Position numbers and translations under genes: made by a program. Positions 11,311 to 20,520 of a stretch of DNA of 64,000 nt are shown here, one piece after another. Positions within the stretch are counted from its first letter, which is position 1, and every line of letters starts with the position of its first letter. The notes below the pieces were generated by a model that was given only the letters and a program-made list of their open reading frames with translations, was not told where the DNA came from and made no database searches. Source of the DNA: Thuidium tamariscinum (taxonomy: Eukaryota; Streptophyta; Bryopsida; Hypnales; Thuidiaceae). The stretch covers positions 13,144,001 to 13,208,000 of the forward strand of contig OX344753.2 in the NCBI GenBank assembly GCA_947034885.2. Reading direction: 5' to 3'.

Positions 11311-11499
11311 GGGGTTAATTTAGCGCTTTTTAAGAAACCATAGATTTATTTTGAAACAAAAGGAGTACCTTACATGTAATTAATTATGTGCATGTGTACC
11401 CCATTACCGTACATGTGTGTATATTTGTATTCATAAGGAAAGAGGCTTGAAACCCACTCAAGCTCAAAAACCGCTCAAGCTCAAAAATCGCCCATCTTC

Positions 11500-11610
11500 T
11501 CAAAATAATGTACATTATTTGTACATGTTGCTTTATCATCTTTACAAGAATGTACAAATAGTGTACATTTGAAGAGGTGGGCGCTTTTGGAGCCCTATGC
11601 CATTTCAACT
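11500..11610 (-). repeat. Family C core (TGTACA motif pair), inverted relic
   Basis: On the minus strand this contains GGCATAGGGCTCCAAAAG, then AAATGTACACTATTTGTACA, a spacer and CAACATGTACAAATAATG. The same order occurs at 6450-6590 and within 12110-12440. The surrounding 11380-11790 bp also match parts of 47695-47993. Confidence 0.55.
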
Positions 11611-11897
11611 TCAAAAACTCATAACTATCTCCACATAACTCAGAAAAATATAAAACAACTTGGGTGTGATGGCAATTCTACTTGTTTTTCAAGAGAAATT
11701 TCCTGAAAAATAATTCACAAAGTTCCACCTCCCCAAAATTCAGGTGCAGCTCTTAGATGGACGCTTTATGGACCTCCTCACTTTTGTAAATGACCTACCC
11801 ATATTCTGTATCCAAATACTCTGGCATCTAAATGGCTGTATTCATAATCATACAACCACCATTGTATCCGTATCCATACCAGACACGGGAATATTTG

Positions 11898-11959
11898 GTG
11901 GCAGGTAAGTTTTTTTGTTTTTGCTTTTGTTTTGAAAGAAATGAGTGGCAGGTAAGTTT
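11898..11959 (-). mobile_element. Very short retroposon-like insertion with 15-bp target duplication
   Basis: GTGGCAGGTAAGTTT is present at 11898-11912 and 11945-11959. The 32 bp between them read on the minus strand as a short body (CTCATTTCTTTCAAAA) followed by an A-rich tail. Confidence 0.55.
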
Positions 11960-12026
11960 GGAATGAAATGATAGTCGGTCAAATGTGTTCCAGAACTAAC
12001 TGAACACTGAATTTCGAGGGCTTTTC

Positions 12027-12060
12027 CTTCTTTTTTCTTTTCTTTTTTCTTTTCTTTTTC
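12027..12060. repeat. Pyrimidine (TTTTC)n tract
   Basis: Imperfect run of TTTTC and TTTTTTC units. Followed at 12062-12105 by a sequence resembling the 64-bp insert at 10843, so it may be the tail of another minus-strand retroposon copy, though I found no flanking duplication. Confidence 0.5.
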
Positions 12061-12109
12061 CTTGAAACACTTGAAACACAAGGGCAATTTTCATTGAAAT
12101 GGGAAAGAG

Positions 12110-12440
12110 TAAGGTAAGAGGTCTTATAATGGACCATCTAAGGGCTGAAACAGAATTTCAGGGAGGTAAAACATCTTGAAATATTTTTCAGTAAATTTTC
12201 CTTGAAAGACAAGTAGAATTGACATCTAACCCACGTAGTTTCATATTTTTCTGATCTCTTTTGAATTAGTTATCAAATTTTGAAGTTGAAAGGGCATAGG
12301 ACTCTAAAATGGTACCCTAGCTAAAATGTACATTGTTAGTACACTGCTGAAGGCTATGAAAAAGCAACATGTACAAATATTGTACATTCAAGATAGGGCA
12401 CCAATTTTGAACCCACTCCATTTAAGAGCCTTCTACCTTA
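12110..12440. mobile_element. Family C MITE, copy 1
   Basis: A 331-bp element with ends TAAGGTAAGAGGTCTT and AAGAGCCTTCTACCTTA. Inside are GGCATAGGACTCTAAAAT and CAACATGTACAAATATTGTA. Part of it (12130-12305) is repeated, diverged, at about 13750-13960. Confidence 0.65.
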
Positions 12441-12466
12441 CGCATAACTAGAGACACACACCCTTA

Positions 12467-12556
12467 AAGCATCTCCACACCAACCCAAAGTAAGACACAA
12501 ACTAGGCAAGTGGTCCATGGCCGAGCCATTTGCCTGAGCTAGGTGTGGGGATTTTC
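12467..12556 (-). mobile_element. 90-bp internally deleted family E MITE
   Basis: Ends AAGCATCTCCACAC and GTGTGGGGATTTTC, flanked on each side by TTA (12464-12466 and 12557-12559). Its reverse complement aligns with the left part of the element at 48009: CACCTAG, AAATGGCTCGGCCATGG and ACCACTTGCC appear in the same order. It therefore looks like a deletion derivative of that subfamily in the opposite orientation. Confidence 0.65.
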
Positions 12557-13218
12557 TTAGCAAGACACTTTTCTTTTCTCCAAAAAACCTCAATTCCAAT
12601 GAATTTGGAGGTTGGTATTCAGTTGAAGGTTTCATAAAGTTATATCTCACCCTAGCAATGAAATTTGTAGGGCACTAAATCCTCCATTTGAACTAGGCTC
12701 CATAGGATAATTTCTAGGTTCTCTAGGAGTAAAAGTAAAAAAGCCCCCTATTTTGGGGCTATGTCTAGGTATGTTGAAAACCCCTCCCTAGCTAACTATG
12801 CATCCTTGTTCACAAATGAGAATTCAAAATTTGCAAAAAAAATTATTTCCAAAAAATAAAAATAAATCTTGTGTTTTCTCTGAGGTAAATTTGCTCTTGT
12901 GGGGCCAAGTTCAAATGGAGGATTTAGTGTTTTTCCACGAAATTCCATTTCATTTGTTTCCAAAAAAAACTAAAAACTGAAAACTCGGAAAGTTGCCATT
13001 AGTCAGGTGCAATGATCCCAAAACTGGCTAAATTTCGCTCCATTTCATACCCTCAGAGACATTTCAAAAAAATCTTCCAAAAATGAACATTTGGCTAAAA
13101 ACCCTGAACCTGTTTTGAGATTGCTGGTCAGGTGATGTGCTTTTGATCAATTCCCAATTTATGGGAGGGAAGCCGAGAGCTCAATTCTTCAAAGAACAGG
13201 TTGTGCTCTTTTGCAGTG

Positions 13219-13271
13219 AGATTCGCCTTTATTTTTTTATTTTTTGAAAAAGGAAAGATTCGCCTTTATTT
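13219..13271 (-). mobile_element. 21-bp insertion with 16-bp target duplication
   Basis: AGATTCGCCTTTATTT is present at 13219-13234 and 13256-13271. The 21 bp between read on the minus strand as TTCCTTTTTCAAAAAATAAA plus one A: almost only a tail. Probably an extremely truncated member of the same retroposon set as 10827 and 11898. Confidence 0.5.
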
Positions 13272-15181
13272 GTGTCAAAAAGGAAAGAAAGAAAAAACAA
13301 AAAAAACTAGTTGTACCAAACTAACGTACTGAAGAACATGATGATCTTGAGCCCAAGATCCTAGTTTGCAGAAAGGATCAAACCGACAATATAAGGTAAA
13401 ACTGCCCAAAACTGCCCATCGTGGTCAGAATTATTAGTTTGCCCTCATGTGATTCCTGAATTTTCTTTAACTTTTTTCCCACATAAAGACAAGAGTGAGA
13501 AATAGCAAGAGCAAGCATTACATTCAGTAGCAGCCTGTCACACTGCCTCCCAGTGGATGAAATGGTGTGGAATATCCCACACCATTCCATCCAGCACCAA
13601 TGGTATTCCACACCATTCAGTAACTAAAGTTGCAACTCCAAGCAATGTCAGATGAAATTAGGTGATGGGGACTTCACCAAGGGGAAGGCAGTCCTTCCAT
13701 GGGTTACTGAATGTTATGATTGAAATTACATTTTTTCAACAAAGTATGAATTATGGTAGGAGGCTCAGAAACCACTCATTTAAGAGCTGATCTGCCTTTT
13801 TTGTGTATGTCTTTAGATGGAAACATTTTTAGTTTATTTTTCAGTCAAGGAGAAATAGATGAGGAATGTAACACGAGTCATTTCATATTTTCTGAAGCAT
13901 TATTGAATTAATTATGAATTTTCAAACACAATCTGCCATAGGACCCTATTTGTGATCACTAGGCCTTGAAAACCCATACATGCGTAGGTTCAAAAAAATT
14001 TGGCTTGATTCAAAAACTAATAATGCAACATGTGAAAAGCACTGGAAATGGTTTCTTAATGTGTCCCTTTCAAAAACTGAAATGAATTCTTCAATTAATC
14101 ATTATTTCAGATTTTTTTAACACTTGAAAGAAGGTAGTTCAACAACCATTTTTTATTTTGAATGAAATCAGTAAACACCTGTCCACTTAGTTAGGATCGA
14201 ACCCATGTAACTTTGAAACCATCCATTCCAATAGTAAAAATCAAATCTTAGCATGCTTTGATATAATTCACAATTCATTTTTTCACAATGAACTATCCAT
14301 TTCAGACCCTCCTACTGGGCAAGTGCAAAAGCCTGTACGATTTATGAGCCTTTTACCATATTCTAAACTTTTGAAGTATTTAGCCCATAAGAGTTTCTAG
14401 ACTACTCAAAACCAACATGCAACTAAGTTATATCCATAATTTTCACCTTATTCATCTAAAGTAGTTACAATGTTTTCTGATGTGGAAAGACTTAAAAAGT
14501 CACTTTCTAACATTAAATGATTAGACTAAATTAGCTGGGTGTTCCAAATGAGGTTACTAACCACTCAATTAATATTAGACATTGATGATGGCTTGAAATC
14601 TAAAAAATTGAGAAAAAACATCATGAGATCATTTGCTAGGTGACTTTTATAGATCATTTGACCATAATAGGTTGTTCTACCTTAAACTATAAGTGTTGAG
14701 ACTCATCTCAAGAATTGATGATTTTGGAAAAATCATCATGAAATACAATTTAGAAGAATATTTTGGAATTGAGATGCAAATAAAAGTTGTAGAATTTGAA
14801 TTTTGGACTCTATTGATATAGTTAGATTCACCAATGTATCGTCCTATCCATGTAATTTTTTTTGAAATGGATTTGAAATGAGGTTCTCTTGGCATGGAGT
14901 TTTTTGGGGGAATTTTTGTCTATTTTGATTCTATGACCTCAGTTTTGCAATTTCAAGTTTGAACTAGAGTCAATTCAATTTTGGCTTCGTCAACCACTTG
15001 ACAAACTTGTACATTTGTAATTTTAGAAAAATATATACTTTAATAACACCAAATCCAATCCTTTGATAGGATACAATATCTTTAAAAATTAAGATGACTT
15101 TCACTTGAGCTATAAAGACAAAGAAATAAGACTTTCAATGTATACATCATCTAGGAATTGAACATTAAAGCACTTTAGTGT
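13272..15181. other. Intergenic DNA with a diverged family C relic (about 13750-13960)
   Basis: No gene seen. At 13561-13586 AATGGTGTGG and CCACACCATT form a palindrome, and a third related copy lies at 13600-13618. At 13750-13960 there is a relic of family C. The remainder is unremarkable AT-rich sequence. Confidence 0.5.
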
Positions 15182-15600
15182 TAACCCCTCACCACCTAAA
15201 GTTTCTTAGAATACATGGAAAAGAGGATGAAATTTGTCCTCTTTGGCTGTGAAATTTTGAATTGGAGATCACCTTTTTGGAAGGGCCTCTAAGTTACTAT
15301 AAGTTATTGCCTCCACTTACTAGTTTCCTTCTACACAAAATTATGGAGAATGTTCAATTTTTGGCTATTTCAATGTTTGTTGTTTATTCTATAGCACATT
15401 CAAGCTTCTTTTGCTTTCCATTTTCTTCTTGTTGATTAATGAGATAAAAGTTATGAAGAATTTTAGTTTGCCAATAGGTATGGTTTTCAGAGACTCTATA
15501 CCTACCCGCAAACTAAAAGTCCTCATAACTTTCATCTCATCAGTCAAAATGGAATGGTTTAAAGCTTTTTGTAGTCTAGATTTTGTCCAATTTCCATAGA
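15182..15600. repeat. Family A fragment rearranged into a fold-back
   Basis: The left edge TTAACCCCTCACCACCTAAA resembles a family A end. Within it, 15413-15483 and 15496-15565 form an imperfect inverted repeat with a 12-nt loop. Both arms carry the family A block AATGAGATAAAAGTTATGAA / AACTTTCATCTCATCAGTCA, so two copies of the same segment sit head to head. Confidence 0.6.
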
Positions 15601-15639
15601 ACCCAAGACTATAGTATAGGAGTTCAATATTTAAGGAAT

Positions 15640-17450
15640 GGTGAAATAGTCTAACGTATTTGTATCTAAAGTCACATGTAAATTAGTGTGTAATGAAGTG
15701 TACTACTCAATTTAACAAAATAAAACACTTTGATGGCAACTTAGGAGATTCACTCTTATTGCCAATGTGTAATTTGGTAGTTTGTCCTTAATAATGCCAT
15801 GGATGCATGAGTGTTGTTCCAATCCTGTCTAATGTGTTAAAAAAGGTATTAGCAATTTGTCAAGTATATAAATCAATTTGTCTTATGCATATAGTATTTG
15901 ACCTAATCATTGCAACAAGTTATATCATATATAAATATTTATAATAGCATTCTACCAATTCCATAATTACTATGAAATTCTTTTACTATCGCATTTTGTC
16001 CAATGACTACTAAACTAGCCTAATCACAAATTAGATGGGTATCAAATTAGTCCCAATCCTAAAGCAATTTGTCCCTATTGAGTATTGAATGCAAGGCATG
16101 AGTGTATATGCATTTGTCACCATTTCTACACTACTACACAATTCTCATATCAAATTGTTGATTGATTTTCAACTTAAAATACTTTATAATATCAATAACA
16201 ATTTGATCGATTCAATCATAATTAGGATGCAATTTTTCAATAATTTACCAAGAAACCATAATAATTGTCAAGCTCTTTAATTACCAAACTCAAGGTAAAG
16301 TGTCATGATTTTATGCTCTATGGACACACAATCGTGGTTCCCATCCACAATAGGTCCTATCAAGAGTCTAATATTTTATATGACTACTTGTCTAGTTGAA
16401 TCCTTCGTCAATTAGTACTTCTTGTTCATCTATTCTACTATGCTCAAAAGTACATCCTATAGTCTAATTGTCAACAATTGATTTACAAATCAGACATCAC
16501 TTTCTATGATTCTTGACTAAGATTAATAGGACTTGATTGCTTAACCATTTGCCAATTTGAATTATCATTGATTATTTCATTGGCAAAATCCACTTCATGA
16601 CCACTAATTTTCAAACAAAATTATTATAGACAACTTGACTTGTGGACAAGTTTCCAATGACACCAAATTTATTTCAAATTATGTACACAAATTAGTTTCT
16701 ATATTCTATGAACAATATTCTTGACAATTTGATGATCAACTCCAATCAAGCCATCCAATAATTTGCAAATACTTCCAAAAATTACTACTCAAATTGAGTA
16801 TTCATTTATCCCCAAATCCCGATTGAATAGTTCTTATTGCAATTACAAGTATTAATTGAATAACACACTTAACTTATATAATAAAATAGAAGAATTATGT
16901 GGTTCATCAAAAGATTGTGAGATTGCACAAAGGGCAAACTGAAGTTGCATCCGCTCATCTACTCATGCTTTTGAGTCTTGACAAATTGTTGGTCACATAA
17001 CTCAATCCAATACACAATTTGATCATCCTCCAATCAATGCTCAATAGGAATCTTTTTGACAATTTGTTCTTATCTCAAAGTACAATTAACTCACAAACTA
17101 TTCTTAACTCAATTCCGATCCATAATAGCAAACTGAATGCATTTCCCATGACATTCACATACTTCCATCAAAATTCAACTTTCAATTTCAGATAATTAGG
17201 AAGATCAATTAATAACAAACAAACAATTTATAATTCACACTATCAAGTAGCCAAGAACAAATAACACAGTCCATGCATTAGACAACTCAATTGCAAGAAC
17301 TACTTCAACAATTTGACTATTGTAAGTCAAATATCTATATTAAGTCCAGTTGCTACAATTTTATAATCTCATTAACAATTCAAATTCCAAGAAAACAACC
17401 AAATCAGCTAATTCACTACTAACCACAATAAATTGTTCTAGTCTAAACAA
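15640..17450. repeat. Tract rich in CAATTTGTC-like words
   Basis: CAATTTG, AATTTGTC and their reverse complement CAAATTG recur dozens of times at irregular spacing (for example near 15861, 15890, 16064, 16197, 16722, 16982, 17014 and 17060). No open frame of note and no simple period is present. The word is close to the CCAANTYGG motif of 56.8-58.1 kb. Confidence 0.5.
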
Positions 17451-19790
17451 GTAAATGATTCCAATCACTAAAGTTCATCACACAAAATCGAAAAATTCAT
17501 TAAACACACACAAATCCAATCACTAGATTAATAAAAATATACTGAAAAACTTCCTACAAATTCCAAATCACATAGTTCAAATAGTTCAAATAGTCAGTCC
17601 AATCACTAGTGCATGGCAACACAAACACTATAAATTGTAGAAGATACAATGTGACGAAAAGAGGTAGCAGGCCTGGTTTTCAATTTCCATGGTCCCCCTA
17701 CCTCATCGAAAAATGATGAACCATCAGATTTGAAATTTAAAAAATCCCACCCACTTGCTAAGGAAAATCAGCAGCCGTTGATAAATGTACTGGATACGAA
17801 TATGAGTATGGGATATAGGATACGGATACGGATACGTGGTACAAATATGGGTATGAATATTGAATGCAGATACGAGATACAAATATGTATGCAGATATGA
17901 ATACTGAATATAGATATGAAATACAAGTATGTGTACGGAATATGAAAATTATCCCATATGCATTGTAAGAATGCCCACCCTCTCACAATTATAAGAGGGG
18001 GTGGAGGAGGGGCAGATTTAGAATTTAAAAAATTTAATATTCAAATTAAATTGATGAGATGGGAGTGGGCACAAAATAATTAAATTTTAAATTTTTTTAG
18101 TTTTTGAACTCATTGTGACACAATTTGAGGCAATGAATGCCTCGATAATATATATATTGAAGAGTGCACTAATACAAAAATGACAATTGACATACAAAAG
18201 AAAACTAAGAAAGCGAGAGAGAGAATAACAAATTGTCATTGCATATCTACAGCCAAGTGGAGGTGACTATTCACATGAAGAGCTTCTAAGTCAATTTGCC
18301 TCACTTCAGATCCTACCAAATGTAACTATTTAAATCTAGTAAATTAAACAACTTTTAATTCCTTACAACATGTGGAATTGATTTAGCAAATTGCATCTAT
18401 TTACACTACACAAGAGGATTAACACCAAAAAAAAACTCGAGCAACTTATACTTTTGATAAATATGAAAATCTATACAATCAATTTCAAATTTTAATTTCT
18501 TAAGAAAATCATATTTAAAGAAGTTTACGAGTTGCATGGATTGCCTACCAAATGATAAAAATCAAAAGTTTTTTTGCAATAACTTTCATGATAGCCTATG
18601 ATTGGAATTAGATACACTTATATATTGAGAATAGGTTTTACAAAATCTTGATGAAAAAAACTCATGTTAGTTTTTTTTGGGGGTGGAGAAATATTTAAAA
18701 AATTCAAATCCATCTAATATCTATTTCTCCGCACAAGAAATTTTTTCCCCCATAACCAAATTGGGAGCTATGCTAGATTTCTAAAGTGGTCAAAAATAGG
18801 TTGTAACATGTAAGCTAGTATTAGGGTCATTGCATTGGAAAATGTCATTAGAGCCTATGACCATGTAGTCACAAATTCAAAGGTCCCCCTTTCCAATTCC
18901 AAATGCTTCATTTTGTCATTGAAAATGAATGGAATTATTATTTTAATGGTTCTAAGACTAGGGCATCGACTTTTGCATAAACTATGGTTTCATAATCCTA
19001 ATTTCAAAATCCTATCACAAGCACATTGACACCTCACAACATAATTAGGTTTGGTTAGAGTTGTTTAACTAGAATAGAGCCTCTAGGTCACATCATTCTT
19101 GTTTAATAAAAGAAACACTCTTGTTTTTCACACCATCTTTTTATTTAGAGATGAATTCAAATGTCATCTACAAGTCATAAAACTTTTAGAGTTAATTTTT
19201 TTTTAAATTATTAAGAATATTTGAAGAAAAAGAAGGATATTTTTTGTATCAATTACAAAAATAACTTTAAAATGTATCAAATTTCTACTTTAGGCCTACA
19301 TTATGGTGTAGAACATTATAGTATTAACCACATTTCTATATCACTCAAAGAATAGAAGTTCAATAGACCACTTTGATAGGCCAAAAGCTCAAATGATTAT
19401 AAAATATTTAATTTGGGGAAATTTTCAGATTTTCAATTTTAGTGTAGAAACTTGACTTAATAAGTAGCATTTTATAATTATGGCTCAAATTCAAGAACAA
19501 TAATTTTAATAAGTAAAATTTATATCAAAAGACTAGAAATTTTTCAAAAAACTAGAAAAGATATCTTGCAATCCCTAGATTTAGCATCTTCTTTTCTAGA
19601 GTTCTTTGTAAAAATCTAAGCAATAAATGGCTTTTTCAAAATATGACTTTGGGTGGCTTGTACTATCTCAATGTTCATTATAATTTTTTGAAACTTAGGC
19701 AATTCTAGAAAATTATATAATTTTCTTAGAAAATATAATTTTTATTTCAATCACTACTGCAAATTAAAAGTTTTTGGTATACTATGTTGA
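17451..19790. other. Intergenic DNA with a GATACG-type simple repeat at about 17785-17960
   Basis: From about 17785 to 17960 there is a degenerate array of GGATACG, GATATGAATA and similar hexamer-like words, including three tandem GGATAC units at 17817-17834. The rest is AT-rich with no recognisable gene. Confidence 0.5.
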
Positions 19791-19802
19791 AAGTAGAGGT
19801 TG

Positions 19803-20520
19803 TTAGATAGCCCCCCTAAAATCACAAAAAAATCAATTTAAAAAGATATCCACTAATATACTATATTTTTTTGTATACATATGAAGTTTTGATTCATTCT
19901 AATTAGACTAATGATGAAAAAGTCATGGAATTTTTTTTGGCAATCTAAGTAATTAATTTATGTGAAAAGTAATTTATAGGATTCTTTTTTTCAATGAAAA
20001 TTTTACAATTAAAATAAATAAATTTTGTAGCAAGGTTAAGTATGCTTGCTAGAACAATGTCACTCTTTGGATTATTCTATTTCAATTCCATCTTAGTTAA
20101 AGCTATTTACAATTTAGTATTTAGTTCAATCTTAGACCTATTTCTATATAATAGTTTCTTAAAGAATGAAAATCAAGTGTGTTTTTGGGAAATTTTTTAC
20201 GAGACTTTCAATTCAATTTTCAACATAAATTTTCTTAAATTTAAAGTCTATCAAAGAAAACTTTTTACAAATGGTAGTCAAAGTCATCTAAAATAATAGG
20301 ATAGTGTTTAAATTTTTTGTTTTTTCAACTTTGAATGCTAATATCTTCCAATCAATATGATCAAACTATATGAAACTTTTACCATGCATGATCTCAGACA
20401 AGTAAAGTACAAAATTTTATAGTTAGATTCTAGATTAAAAAAATTTTAATAATATAAATGTAGAAAAATTGGCAATTTTAAGTGTTTTTGGTAGAAAAAT
20501 GACCTTGAAATTGTAGGAAT
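19803..20520. repeat. Family A element, diverged copy
   Basis: Carries the family blocks TTTTGATTCATTCTAATTAG, TGCTTGCTAGAACAATGTCA, ATTTCAATTCCATCTTAGTT, TTCTTAAAGAATGAAAATCA and GCTAATATCTTCCAATCAAT in the family order, ending near AATTGTAGGAATTAAGG. An 84-codon frame at 20042-20296 covers part of it and has counterparts in the inverted copies at 23.8 and 45.3 kb. Confidence 0.6.

Larger units (their letters stand above)
7840..11365. mobile_element. Mariner/Stowaway-like element expanded by nested insertions
   Basis: The left end reads CTCCATCTCAAAATAAAACC. The right end is its imperfect inverse, GGTTTCTT-type sequence seen on the plus strand as AAGAAACCATAGATTTATTT, then TTGAAACAAAAGGAGTA. 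TA lies at or near both ends. Between them sit a family B MITE (8066-8342), a family A element (8408-9363), two tandem family E MITEs (9429-10339), a repeat shared with 51.7-52.4 kb, and a 64-bp retroposon-like insert (10843-10906). The pairing of the ends is my inference from their similarity. Confidence 0.5.

Noticed and set aside
14185-14225. GATCGAACCC word resembling a tRNA T-loop
   Set aside because: No acceptor stem or anticodon arm can be fitted around it.
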